Assembly (NCBI RefSeq): GCF_026262505.1
Contig: NC_067205.1
Location: 11,222,001 to 11,286,000 of the forward strand
Direction of reading: 5' to 3'
Length of the DNA: 64,000 nt
DNA from: Trichomonas vaginalis G3
Lineage: Eukaryota > Parabasalia > Trichomonadida > Trichomonadidae
The stretch's first letter is position 1. Each line of letters opens with the position of its first letter. The translations under genes were made by a program, and so were the position numbers. Under the pieces are notes generated by a model that did not search any database, was not told the DNA's origin, and saw only the letters and a list, made by a program, of their open reading frames with translations. This document shows positions 54,417 to 63,918 of the stretch, piece after piece.

Positions 54417-54845
54417 TTACTTCATTATTCTCACTCTTCTTCTTGGCATTCGTGGTGGAAGTTGTTTCTTGACATTTTCAATGAACTGTACATTCTCTTT
54501 TGTCTCAACTTCTTTCACTGGTGGGTCAGGGTTCTTTGACTCGGTTTGCTTTTCAATGAAATTCACGAACTTTGCAATAAGCTCTTGGTTCGTTATTGAA
54601 AGAACATCTGGCTTCTTTTCTTCTTGTTCTATTGACTTTTCAGTTTGAATAGAAGGTTTTATATGGGCTTCACCCTCGGTGCCATGCACCTTAATGTTGT
54701 CGCTCTCTGCATTCGCTAATGGAACCTTTCTTTTTCTTACGTATATTTTACCATCTTTACTCTGACTTACATAATAGAAAGGATGTTGTATTCCTCTTGC
54801 GTCATTTAATATAATAGACTCTCGCTCTGATTTTGACAAGCTCAT
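54417..54845 (-). CDS. 142-residue protein of Maverick 3, basic C-terminus
   Basis: The N-terminal 55 residues (MSLSKSERESIILNDARG, PFYYVSQSKDGKIYVRKRKV) look like a compact beta fold. A charged middle (KKPDVLSITNQELIAKFVNF, EKQTESKNPDPPVKEVETKE) and a basic tail (LPPRMPRRRVRIMK) follow. It ends 27 bp before the major capsid gene on the same strand, so it may be a virion core or scaffold protein; no family is recognised. A 26-base double hairpin (54665-54690) lies within the coding sequence. The Maverick 1 copy is 6223-6656. Confidence 0.65.
   Translation of the reverse strand: MSLSKSERESIILNDARGIQHPFYYVSQSKDGKIYVRKRKVPLANAESDNIKVHGTEGEAHIKPSIQTEKSIEQEEKKPDVLSITNQELIAKFVNFIEKQTESKNPDPPVKEVETKENVQFIENVKKQLPPRMPRRRVRIMK
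54665..54690. repeat. double-hairpin mini-element inside the 142-residue gene
   Basis: On the minus strand: GGTGC-ATG-GCACC, GA, GGGT-GAA-GCCC. It has the same 13+2+11 layout as at 751-776 with different stem bases. Maverick 1 carries a different insert of similar type at the same place (about 6376-6408). Confidence 0.65.
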
Positions 54846-54891
54846 TTTACATCGGTTAAAGTTTTAATTTTGTTTTTTTATCTGCAGTCAA
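54846..54891. promoter_or_regulatory. divergent promoter, Maverick 3
   Basis: A 46-bp gap between the starts of the 142-residue gene (minus) and the Lys/Glu-rich gene (plus), with AATTTTGTTTTTTTATCTGC. It is conserved with 6178-6222. Confidence 0.5.
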
Positions 54892-55164
54892 ATGACTCAG
54901 ACAAGTCATATGGACAAGACCCAAGGGGTCATAGATGTTGAAGCATTGAAGAAAGAAATTCGCGAGCAAATTTTATCCGAACTGAAGGAACAAAAACAAG
55001 AACAAAAGCCAGAGAGACCAAAGAGAAAACTTAGTGAAAAACAACTAGCTGCATTAGCTGCTGGAAGACAGAAGAACCCACGTTTGCTGGCGAAGAAAGC
55101 TAGAGAAGAAGCAAAAGCAAAGGAAGAACAAAAAGCTAAAGAAGCTGAAGCAAAGAAAGAGTAA
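54892..55164 (+). CDS. Lys/Glu/Ala-rich coiled-coil protein of Maverick 3
   Basis: A 90-residue protein that starts MTQTSHMDKTQGVIDVEALK. It has an amphipathic helix (KKEIREQILSELKEQKQEQK), a basic hinge (KPERPKRKLSEKQLAALAAG) and a repetitive KAREEAKAKEEQKAKEAEAK tail. It is probably a coiled-coil scaffold or DNA-condensing protein of the virion cluster; this is inferred from composition and position 24 bp before the penton-like gene. The tail length differs from Maverick 1 (5917-6177), as repeats of this kind often do. Confidence 0.7.
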   Translation: MTQTSHMDKTQGVIDVEALKKEIREQILSELKEQKQEQKPERPKRKLSEKQLAALAAGRQKNPRLLAKKAREEAKAKEEQKAKEAEAKKE

Positions 55165-55188
55165 ATGGTTTATTTTTATCCGAATTAA

Positions 55189-56046
55189 ATGTATAGACAA
55201 ATACCTTTATCTGTTGCGTTCAGTAGTGAAAACCCTGACGTCAAAATAAAGGGGAACAGAGTAACGTTTAAGTTTCCAACAGACTGGATTGTGAACATAA
55301 ATGAAGAGAAGTACATTGGCATAACAAATATGTATATAACACGTGCTTTCAGAAAGGTTGACTTTATACTTCAAGTCGAGATAGAAAATGACGAACAGTC
55401 TTTAAGTGTCCAAAACATTCACATATACAAATACTTTAAAGACGATACAACATTGTTGCAATGTATGATTTCATTTAATGAAATGTTCGAGAAAAAGTTT
55501 AACATTGAAGTACAAACTTTACAGCCTTTACGTGAGTTTCTTGCACAACTGAAAGAAGAAGGTAGTCAGCCACAACTTATAGACTTTCATTATGAATTTA
55601 ATGAAAATGAAGATGGAACACATGACTGTCAGTTTGTTATATATTCACCATTCAATGAAGTAGCTAAAGAGAAAGAAAATCCATTACGTATAAGATTTCA
55701 AATCTCTGAACCAAGTGATGATTTCAAGAATGTTTTCAATTATGATGCAATGCTTCCGAGGAAAAATGAATTTTCAAAGATTGTAACACCTGGCATTTGG
55801 GATAGAAAGCAAGCTATTCTTTTCTCTAATATAGCCAAAGGCGTTGAAAATGAGTTCATTGGTCATACAAGAACTTCACCACTTCCTAACCCTAAATACT
55901 ATAAATTAACTGGCTTCAATCGTGAGTTTTGGATAGACATGTTCTCCACTCATGACCATAACTGCCCAGTGTTCTTACCTCCAGACCATAAGGACTGTCT
56001 CTACATTGAAGCACAACTCTTAAACTCTACCATCGCAGTATTGTAA
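55189..56046 (+). CDS. penton-like structural protein of Maverick 3 (first paralogue)
   Basis: A 285-residue beta-rich protein: MYRQIPLSVAFSSENPD, then TFKFPTDWIVNINEEKYIGI, YNYDAMLPRKNEF-like centre and a C-terminus VFLPPDHKDCLYIEAQLL. Size, place beside the capsid gene and the TTTATTTTTATCCGAATTAA box shared with that gene suggest the minor capsid (penton) protein. The layout of start and end resembles the protein at 62432-63313, so the two are probably paralogues. The frame is whole. The penton assignment is inferred. Confidence 0.65.
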   Translation: MYRQIPLSVAFSSENPDVKIKGNRVTFKFPTDWIVNINEEKYIGITNMYITRAFRKVDFILQVEIENDEQSLSVQNIHIYKYFKDDTTLLQCMISFNEMFEKKFNIEVQTLQPLREFLAQLKEEGSQPQLIDFHYEFNENEDGTHDCQFVIYSPFNEVAKEKENPLRIRFQISEPSDDFKNVFNYDAMLPRKNEFSKIVTPGIWDRKQAILFSNIAKGVENEFIGHTRTSPLPNPKYYKLTGFNREFWIDMFSTHDHNCPVFLPPDHKDCLYIEAQLLNSTIAVL

Positions 56047-56056
56047 ATGACCACAT

Positions 56057-56081
56057 GGGCTTCGCCCTTGCCGCTAGCGGC
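56057..56081. repeat. double-hairpin mini-element between penton-like and polymerase genes
   Basis: On the minus strand: GCCGC-TA-GCGGC, AA, GGGC-GAA-GCCC. It lies in the 81-bp gap that in Maverick 1 holds an HNH gene instead. Confidence 0.7.
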
Positions 56082-56127
56082 TTATTTTTATCATGAATGG
56101 TCTCACTGCTGACAAAAATAAATGACC

Positions 56128-59100
56128 TCAGAACTTCAACTTACGAATAAAGCTTGTTTTAGTCGTTATTGAGAAGTTAAACTTTTCAGCAAAGCAAGGA
56201 CTAGAAGACTTACATAAGTCAAATCCAATCTCTTGACCGTCATAAAGTGCTTTATATAACTGCATAACACTGAACTCAGAGTCTTTGTCAAATTTTCCTT
56301 GCGGAACCATTAAACCTTTATCTTCATCATAGAAACACTGAACAGAGTCAGGAAACATTTCATTAGCGGTTAAAGCAATAACATCTTGCTTCACGCCTTT
56401 CATTCTGCAGTGAAATGCAACTTCATTTAAATCGTTAGTGAGTAAGTCTATGTAGGTCTTCTTTCCACAAAATATTGACTTGTATGCTAAACTTTGTTTT
56501 CCAGGTGTTATTTCTGCGAAGTCGCTATGAAATTGACCTAATGTTTTACCAATAAGTTCTCTACCGTATCTCTTCTTAAATTCATGAGCTAAACGTGGTA
56601 TGTCTTCATTGTAAATGTGCATCGAATCTGTATCCTGATAAAATGCTTTTAATCCTAAGTCTTCAATCGTGCAAAACACTTCATTCATAATACGTTTTGA
56701 CATTGATAGAATATTTACACCAAGTGGCAAAAGTTAAAGTGTCTGCAAATGCTTTTCGTTAGCTTGAAAATAGTTTTATTTGAACCATCCAAACCTTCGA
56801 ACTTCACTATATGGTTGTAGTTTCTGATGGCATATCTTATAGCATCTTTGTCATCTACTATGGTTATTTTTGACTCAATAGGAGATAAATGGTTTTGCCA
56901 TAAATGCTGTTCAGAATGAGTTTTATAATTTCTTGTAATGGGTTTTCTTCTTTCTTATACTTTAACCTTAACTCAAACAACTTCTTTACTTCATCTCTTA
57001 TTCTAATATCTCTGTTTCCATCGTAATAGTATCCTTGCAACACTTCACATTTGACACCTTGATATTTTATGAGGTCTTGTAATGTTATATGGTCAACATA
57101 CATTAAACAGCAAGTGTTTGAACTTCTGGGAACGTTAAGTTCTGGATTTAGTTCAGGGTCACAAACTATTAAAGGAAAGTGTCTATGTATTCCAATCTCT
57201 GTTATCTTAATGAGAACAGAGAAGCCAGACATAAACTTTTCACCAATGGGTTCCTTTTGGTCGTCATCGAATAAATGTCTCATGAGATACTCTGTGCTTA
57301 ACATCTCATCCTTCAATACTTTTGGAATTCCTTCTAAAGTATAAAGTCTTGCTATAGCGGATGGATATAATGAAACAGCGTCGAAGTCAGCAATGAGTTT
57401 CTTTTCTCTCTTTTGTTTCATGTTATCTGACAACATACATCTTCCACCTTGAATGCATCTCGAAATAAATTCTCTTGGTTTATTTGAGAGGTCATAAAGA
57501 TTTCCATTCGGGAAGTATACTCTGTTCTCAAACAATTTGTTAGCAATAGAACAAATACTAACGTAGTCATAAACGTTTAAATCAAACTCTTTCAATAAGT
57601 CATTGCGGAACTTTACAAAACCTTCTCTTAAAATTCTTACATCTTGTTTGCAGTAAAACGTGCTATATTTTTCTAAGTCGAAGTGGTTCTCATCTATTCT
57701 GCAACCTTTGATGGAATCTATGTTCTTCATGAATGTATCTGCATCCCGGATAAACTTACATGCTTCAGAAATGACACCAGTTCTGTTGTCATTTGCTAAC
57801 AAAACACTGCTGTAGTAGTTGTATGAAAATACTTCTTTCGGTCCTGTTTGTAAGTTAAACATAGCAGGAAATAGTTTAAGCTTCTTATTTATAACACTGT
57901 AAGAGTCTTTTATAATAATTGCCCGTCCTTTATATAAACCAGTTATTTGCATTGTTCGTGAACCTTTAATGATGGGAGTTCCTTTCACTTCTGTCATGTG
58001 TCTTAAGATGAAGTTTATATCATAGCTGAGGTTATGGAAATATATTAAACTCTTGTCAGGAAGTCGTTCCAAAAATTCTGTTGCACAGTTCTGACCCCAA
58101 ATGCTTTCACTCACTGAACCATCTTCACTGTCGTAACATATGTTAAAAGCTTTATGAAAGCCATCGGTACTACACTCAAAGTCAGCAAAGAAAACGTGCT
58201 CAGGAATGAACTTGCACTTATTTTTATTTACTTCTTTTGACTCTGCTTTCTTCTTCAGTTGTACACAATACTTTGGAGCATATGTCAAATCTTTAAATGG
58301 TGCAAGGTTCTGTTTATATAAGTCAGTCGTATATGTGAAAAGTTCTCCATAAGAAATAGGTTCGAAATATTTGCACTCCCACAATGTTTTCATAACATCC
58401 CATAGCGGTGTAGTTCTATCATAACGAACTACATATTTGTTCTCTCTCTTTGTATATATTTTCATCTGTTTCTCAATGTTCATTCCACCACACTCCTTCA
58501 AGATTTCTTTGTAATTTCTGACGAAGTATGTTGTCATTGGAAGTCTTTCGTTTAGCATGTAGTGGTCTTCAACAAGAAGTAGGTCAATAGTTCGAACAGT
58601 TTCACATTCTTTTGGTATGTATCTCTTTATTTCATTATATCTTGAGTCATTGAAGTAACCAATGGTAACATTAAATGCTATACCTGTTGCGTCAGAAATT
58701 TCTTGTACTTTACTTTGAGGAAAGTCTCTAACACGAATGACTTCTCTCATGTGGTCAATAGTTTCTTCATTTACTCCAGCCTGAATGCAAGCATAAACGA
58801 AACAATTGTCTTCTGTCATAAGTGTTGCAGTTCTTTTGTTCAGTTCATTGAAGATTTGGTAGCGTTCAAGATTTATAGGTAATGTGCAAAGATACTTCCA
58901 GAACTGACCGCTTCTCTTCTTATAAAACTTCTTTTCACCATTATCTTTCCAAAAGCTTTCTATAAGTGCTGGGTTTCCTGTTTGCTTAAGAGCTTCCAAA
59001 ATGGCTTTCTGGTCATTTGTCAGTGTGCTTTCATCTCTATATGGTCTCTTTTTTGGTTTGCCTTTCTTTACATCTGACATCGTTAAGCCTTCATATTCTG

Positions 59101-59878
59101 TTAAATCATACATCTTTATTTCAGTAAGATTCTTTATGTTTGTCAAGAAGAAGTCATAGTGCATTTCAACAATACCTGCGGCATTTGCTTCTATCTCTGA
59201 TATAAAGTTCTCCTTCAAGAGCTGATGTAGTAATGTTCCAATATTATTGAGGTTTAACGTAGAACATTCATACTTTCCACCAAGTTTATAACATACCATC
59301 CATCTCTGTTGTGAGTTTATTTTAATCTTCTCTAAGAGTCTCATGAAAACCTTACCGAAATGTTTGTGTAAGTAGTCTCTGTTTGGTTCATCTAAAGCTT
59401 CGATGTTAAAGTCAATGAGTCTATTGCCTGACTTCACATTTCTCTTCCTATTCTCTTCATCTTTCTTTAACCATCTCTCACCTTCTTTTGGTTTGTCGTC
59501 AATGGAACGAATGACATCGTTAGCTTTGCGAACTTGTTCTATAGCACTTTTAAACATCTCTCTTCTCTGTTGTTTCAGTGTGTCGTCTCTTCTTCTTGTT
59601 TCACCAACGTTTGCATTTGTTATGTCAAACATCTCACGCCTTACTTCATGAGGTATTGAACGTCTATGATATAAGTCAATAGCAACGTCATTTAAAGGAA
59701 ATGCTCTTGCATTTATGAACTCATGAATTCTATCATAAGTTATTTCACCATTGTAGTCATTGAGAATGTCAGCGAGTGCTTTTTTGTTTGTCGCGTAATG
59801 TTTTGCAACATCTATGTTAGCTTCTGTAAGAAGTTGTTTTATTTCCGAGTGTTCTAACTTAGACAACTTCCGATACAT
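56128..59878 (-). pseudogene. Maverick 3 protein-primed DNA polymerase B (fossil, broken)
   Basis: A family-B polymerase of about 1250 residues. Exonuclease blocks HVFFADFECSTDGFHKAFN and YFHNLSYDINFI, palm motif A DFDAVSLYPSAIARL, motif B KLILNSIYGK and motif C YQDTDSMHI mark the active centres. The C-terminal part includes SIFCGKKTYIDLL. The long N-terminal region of about 500 residues has no recognised domain but contains a segment with SKVQEISDATGIAFNV. The start at MYRKLSKLEHSEIKQLL follows the T-rich box. It replicates the element from protein-primed ends. About two breaks. Confidence 0.93.
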
Positions 59879-59967
59879 CTTTAGTAGGAAATAAAAAATA
59901 TTTTTTGAAAAAATTAGATTAGATTTTTTTAAGTTATTTTTCAAAATAATTTAATATTTTTATTTTA

Positions 59968-60441
59968 ATGAAACACATGCAAGATTGCAAGTTCTTTTCA
60001 TACAATGCTCTCGCTACTGTCATCAAGAATGAGTTCAATGGTGCTTCAAACGTTAATGTTATCTTTAACAAGAAGTTTGTGAAAGAATCTAAGTTTGGTC
60101 AGTATGTCAGACCATTAGCTATTGTCATTGACCGCAAACGTTATACTTCACAAGAGTTAGCAGTAGTTTTGAAACAAAAGAGTTTCTTCGTGAATGTCAA
60201 AGATACTCATTATACTGTCATAAAGAACTCTAACATTGACTTCTTCAGTATTGCTTTAAATCTTTCCGAACAGAAAGAATATAAGAAGGGTGAAACAAAT
60301 GTGAAATATTATTCTTCATCTTTGAAGACAATAACGAACAAAGATGTTATACAGAAATTCTTACCAAAGGTTGAAGAAGCTTCTATTGACATTGACGAAG
60401 GAAGTGAAATGATTGAAGAAATAGACCCTGAAGCTATTTAA
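59968..60441 (+). CDS. 157-residue Maverick protein of unknown function
   Basis: It is divergent from the polymerase gene across 89 bp with T-rich boxes on both sides (AATATTTTTATTTTA before the ATG). The protein has a mixed alpha/beta N-terminus (MKHMQDCKFFSYNALATVIK, YVRPLAIVIDRKRYTSQELA) and an acidic C-terminus (EEASIDIDEGSEMIEEIDPE). No family recognised. The position next to polymerase would fit a replication helper such as a terminal or single-strand-binding protein, but nothing in the sequence proves it. The whole frame is open. Confidence 0.65.
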   Translation: MKHMQDCKFFSYNALATVIKNEFNGASNVNVIFNKKFVKESKFGQYVRPLAIVIDRKRYTSQELAVVLKQKSFFVNVKDTHYTVIKNSNIDFFSIALNLSEQKEYKKGETNVKYYSSSLKTITNKDVIQKFLPKVEEASIDIDEGSEMIEEIDPEAI

Positions 60442-60522
60442 GCAAAAATATATTTTTGAATAACTGATGGTGTCACCACGTCACCATGTCACCAGGTTAA
60501 TTAAACATATTTCAAACAAAGC

Positions 60523-61104
60523 TTATGTCAGTAGATAGTTTTGTATACTCGTTCGAATATTTATACTTAAACTCAACTCCTGTAGTTCTGGTGTTTCAAT
60601 GATGCGGATGTTACCTATTTTCATGAATATTGGCGTTTGACCACAGCATTCGATTTCAGGGTCGAGATAGTCAATGACACATTGTTTCCCTGTTATTCGT
60701 GATATAACATTTTCAAGGTCCTCCTTTGTTAGAATTATTTGGTTCTTACTTATAAGATTTATCAAAAGCTTCTTATCGTCTTTGAGTAAAATTGTTTGGT
60801 ATAACTGAAGAAGGTAATGGTCTACCTTATCTGAAGGATTTGTTTGAACATTTATGTAAGGGTTGTCGTTGGCTTCTCTTGAAAGAATTTGGTCCAGTGG
60901 TGGATACTCTAACTTAACATATGATGTAGCGTTAGCGTTTGAAGCTGTGTTTAAATTCACGGATTTCAGCTCTGGTTCTTTTTCTTTCAAACACTCCGAA
61001 CTATAGTTCTTTATGACAATATTGTTTGTCGTTCGTGAGTCAACATTTGATGTTGGTTCAATTGGAACATTAACGGCACCAGCTAAGATGGATTTGCTTC
61101 TCAT
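60523..61104 (-). CDS. 193-residue Maverick protein of unknown function
   Basis: The N-terminal half is Asn/Ser-rich and likely flexible (RSKSILAGAVNVPIEPTSN, SVNLNTASNANATSYVKLEY). The C-terminal half looks helical (KVDHYLLQLYQTILLKDDKK, LTKEDLENVISRITGKQC) and ends with beta-like strands (PIFMKIGNIRIIETPELQEL). No family is recognised. It converges with the gene at 59968, with a TGGTGTCACCACGTCACC repeat string between them, and is divergent from 61130. The frame is open throughout. Confidence 0.6.
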   Translation of the reverse strand: MRSKSILAGAVNVPIEPTSNVDSRTTNNIVIKNYSSECLKEKEPELKSVNLNTASNANATSYVKLEYPPLDQILSREANDNPYINVQTNPSDKVDHYLLQLYQTILLKDDKKLLINLISKNQIILTKEDLENVISRITGKQCVIDYLDPEIECCGQTPIFMKIGNIRIIETPELQELSLSINIRTSIQNYLLT

Positions 61105-61129
61105 TTCATATAGAATAAAAACCTTTTAT

Positions 61130-61531
61130 ATGTATGAAATGAACAATATACTCGACAAGGGTTTGAATGTAAAGCTAACGAATGAAAATATTGTTGAATT
61201 CACTGAGACAGGAGCTGTGTATAAAGATGTAGACACTACTGAACAAAAGAGCAAAGGGAAGAAGCAGGAATATGAACAAAGGGTGGAAGCCTATAAAATT
61301 TATGTCAATGATGGCTCAGGAGGTTCAAACATAAAGTATGCAGAAAGTTATAGAGTTTATGCGCTAAAAGGTGAAAAGCCTTCATTTAAGAACAGCTATT
61401 CTAACACATATCCTCAAAAGCTAACGGATGGGGAAGTGGATGATATGAATGACAGCAAAAATATTAACAGAAATGGCGACAGAGATGCATGGAATTTGTT
61501 TACCATCAGTCAATTAAAGCATAAGATTTAA
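61130..61531 (+). CDS. 134-residue Maverick protein of unknown function
   Basis: The likely start is MYEMNNILDKGLNVKL at 61130, since the longer frame from 61013 overlaps the divergent neighbour. The protein has a beta-rich N-terminus, a charged helix (TTEQKSKGKKQEYEQRVEAY) and a C-terminal part with NDGSGGSNIKYAESYRVYAL. It ends overlapping the last four bases of the convergent ATPase gene. No family recognised. Confidence 0.6.
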   Translation: MYEMNNILDKGLNVKLTNENIVEFTETGAVYKDVDTTEQKSKGKKQEYEQRVEAYKIYVNDGSGGSNIKYAESYRVYALKGEKPSFKNSYSNTYPQKLTDGEVDDMNDSKNINRNGDRDAWNLFTISQLKHKI

Positions 61532-62415
61532 AACAATGTTGGTCGTTCCCATGGAATATTTTTGACTTTAATGGTATTAGTCATGATATGAATCTCAAGG
61601 TATGAACGAGGAGAGATGAGAGACTTATATGCTTCCCAAATTTCTTCAAAAGGTAATGTTATACCTGACTGTTTCCAAATGAGTTCAATATCATAGCGTG
61701 AGAAACCTTGAAAGATAACGAAGTCAGTTATGAGACGTTTTATGTTTAAAGCAAGGAAACGCCATGTTTGCATAAGTATTGCTACAGTTAAATGGTAATG
61801 TCTGACTTTAGTTATGATGTTAGCTAATGGTGAGTCAGGCTTTGACACTAAACCTTTTCCGGCGAAGTCGTCACAAATGAGCAGAGTATTTGAAGGATAC
61901 TTTTTGAAGGGGTATTTTGAAAGTTTTGACAGAATGTAGTTTGTCAGTCGTTTCATATCGTAAACTCCTGAGTACTGACGTAAGTGGTGTTTGTCAATAA
62001 TTCTTTCCATCTCTTCTGAAGTCTTTTGCATTCCTGACTGTATAAATTCAACGATGGCATAATATTTTCTCTTACGTCGAATGTAACGTTGAAGAAATTC
62101 AATGAGTTCACTGTCTGGAACTTTAACGACAGAGGCTTGAACTTTTGACATAAATGTTTTCGCTGTTGAGTCCATAGAGTCTGAAGTTGCTGATATAATG
62201 ATTTGGTCATAATATGAGTCATTTCCTAAACGTTCTGTTATGAGTATATGACGAATGAGGTTAAATGTCTTACCTGAACCCATCTTTCCACAATAGAAAT
62301 AAACACCATTTGAACAGAACTCATAGTCCTTACTGAAAGGAAGAATGAGAGAAGAGTTAAGTTTGTCTGTAGTTTCATTCATGTCTTCATCTACGTCATG
62401 TATTAAATGCTTCAT
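61528..62415 (-). CDS. DNA-packaging ATPase (FtsK/HerA, A32-like) of Maverick 3
   Basis: A 295-residue protein with Walker A YFYCGKMGSGKTFNLIRH (about residues 38-55) and Walker B NTLLICDDFAGKG (about 183-195), followed by a sensor-like region with KVRHYHLTVAILMQTW. This fits the viral genome-packaging ATPases of Polintons, adenovirus-unlike but A32-like, which pump DNA into capsids. The frame is whole. It is divergent from the gene at 62432 across only 16 bp, so they share a promoter region. Confidence 0.88.
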   Translation of the reverse strand: MKHLIHDVDEDMNETTDKLNSSLILPFSKDYEFCSNGVYFYCGKMGSGKTFNLIRHILITERLGNDSYYDQIIISATSDSMDSTAKTFMSKVQASVVKVPDSELIEFLQRYIRRKRKYYAIVEFIQSGMQKTSEEMERIIDKHHLRQYSGVYDMKRLTNYILSKLSKYPFKKYPSNTLLICDDFAGKGLVSKPDSPLANIITKVRHYHLTVAILMQTWRFLALNIKRLITDFVIFQGFSRYDIELIWKQSGITLPFEEIWEAYKSLISPRSYLEIHIMTNTIKVKNIPWERPTLF

Positions 62416-62431
62416 TTTATCTCCATTAAAA

Positions 62432-63313
62432 ATGCAAGTCAGAAATATTCAGAACATAGCACCGAGTCTAACTGACAAGAGTATAAAGATATACTATGAA
62501 CACGTTATGATGAAACCTACCAAAATTCAAGAAAGTCAGTATACTTATGAATATCCAAGACACTGGGTAGAGTATGTAGGAGGTGAGAAAGCTATTGAAA
62601 TCAGACAGGTTCGAAGTATTCCAGCAGGAAGGACAATATTATTGAAGAACTTTAATGTTTTGAGATATAATGATGAAACAAAGAAGCAAGATAGTTTCCC
62701 TGTTGCTGTGTATGTGAACTTAGATATAGGAGATGACATGAAAGTTTTTAATACAAAGCTTCAAACGGTAGTGAGAGAACAACTGACTGCGGAAGGACAC
62801 CCATTACCTTCAGAAGTTACCATAGCATATAATTTTGAAACAAACTCAATAGATTTTAAAGTCATCTCTGCAAAGAAGTCAGGATTTACATTTAATGAAG
62901 CAGATGTATATTCGAATGAAAACTTCAAAGCTATTGCATGGTTAGATAATGACTATTGCTTTAAGAAAATCTTTAAATTCAGTGACTCAAAGATGTCAAT
63001 AGATGACCTTCGTGGAATGTTACCATCGACGTTTACAGTAGAAGGTTCAGCAGGATTGCTTACAAGATTGTCAATTGGTGGTATTTGGTCTCGTGAGAAC
63101 ATTGTTATAAAATCCAGTATAAGTGAATTTGCTGAAGAATCTATATTATGTCTTTCAAACTACATGTATTCGCCGCCGAAGCATTATAGTATAACAAACT
63201 TTGTCAGTAAGTTTAACATAAGACTTGTCGAACCTTCTTCAATGAAAGATGTTGTGCTACCCAAAGACGGAAAGGATGGACTCATTATTGAGATGATTTT
63301 AATTGCATATTAA
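62432..63313 (+). CDS. penton-like structural protein of Maverick 3 (second paralogue)
   Basis: A 293-residue protein when started at MQVRNIQNIAPSLTDKSIKI (62432); the longer frame from 62345 runs into the divergent ATPase gene. It is beta-rich: YTYEYPRHWVEYVGGEKAIE, RQVRSIPAGRTILLKNF, SIGGIWSRENIVIKSS and a C-terminus VVLPKDGKDGLIIEMILIAY. The start, the IW-x-R segment and the end line up with the 285-residue protein at 55189. Two such proteins in one element suggest penton variants or a spike and its base. Its stop touches the next ATG. Confidence 0.6.
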   Translation: MQVRNIQNIAPSLTDKSIKIYYEHVMMKPTKIQESQYTYEYPRHWVEYVGGEKAIEIRQVRSIPAGRTILLKNFNVLRYNDETKKQDSFPVAVYVNLDIGDDMKVFNTKLQTVVREQLTAEGHPLPSEVTIAYNFETNSIDFKVISAKKSGFTFNEADVYSNENFKAIAWLDNDYCFKKIFKFSDSKMSIDDLRGMLPSTFTVEGSAGLLTRLSIGGIWSRENIVIKSSISEFAEESILCLSNYMYSPPKHYSITNFVSKFNIRLVEPSSMKDVVLPKDGKDGLIIEMILIAY

Positions 63314-63538
63314 ATGAGCTTGTTCTTGAAGGTCATTCATGATGAAATAACTGTTGTAGAAGATGTTAGCAATTGTTCAGACATTTTGAAGCGTATAGAT
63401 GAGATAAGAAAGAAGTTAGATAGACCGCAAAGCTGTGAGGGCGAAGCCCGTGAGAACGCTTATGTTTCATTGACTTTCTCCAGTAACGAGAACTTTTATG
63501 AGATAATATTGAAGAGAGATGATTTTAATATGGTGTAA
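63314..63538 (+). CDS. 74-residue Maverick protein
   Basis: It begins with the ATG at 63314 directly after the TAA of the previous gene, so both may share a transcript. The N-terminal helix (SDILKRIDEIRKKLDRPQ) is followed by SCEGEARENAYVSLTFSSNE and a short beta end. The coding sequence contains a 26-base double hairpin (63424-63449). No family recognised. Confidence 0.5.
   Translation: MSLFLKVIHDEITVVEDVSNCSDILKRIDEIRKKLDRPQSCEGEARENAYVSLTFSSNENFYEIILKRDDFNMV
63424..63449. repeat. double-hairpin mini-element (slightly degenerate)
   Basis: ACCGC-AAA-GCTGT (one mismatch), GA, GGGC-GAA-GCCC. The 13+2+11 layout is identical to 751-776. Confidence 0.55.
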
Positions 63539-63540
63539 AT

Positions 63541-63918
63541 GGTAGCTTGGGCAGCTTTAGGCGCAATGGGAACAAAAGCATTAGCATTTGGAGCAAAAGC
63601 ACTTGGAGCTTATGACGCAGTAAATAAAATGAGTGGAGGAAGGTTTCGAAGACATTAGATGCAAATAAAGGGAAGATTGGAGGCTGGGTTGCAAAGAAGT
63701 TAAGATTAAATAAAATAGGGCTCATAAATAAAGCATCCAATTTGGTTGCGACTGAGTCAGAAAATGCTTTAGGAAAGGACGATGAGTTTGCAAAACACGC
63801 AAAAGACTTTAATGACCAGATGAAAGGTGAAACAATGCATTTAAATAGAGTCGATGGAACTAAAGAAAATGTTTCTTCTCCACCAGTAGTTCTTCCGTAT
63901 GGACCTTATGGAATGTAG
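63541..63918 (+). pseudogene. small Ala/Gly-rich N-terminus protein of Maverick 3 (fossil)
   Basis: It starts MVAWAALGAMGTKALAFGAK, an amphipathic or membrane-active-looking helix, followed by a basic region and a tail with VVLPYGPYGM. The layout resembles small virion proteins with membrane-lytic N-termini, but no homology is shown. It appears broken, about one break. Confidence 0.4.
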
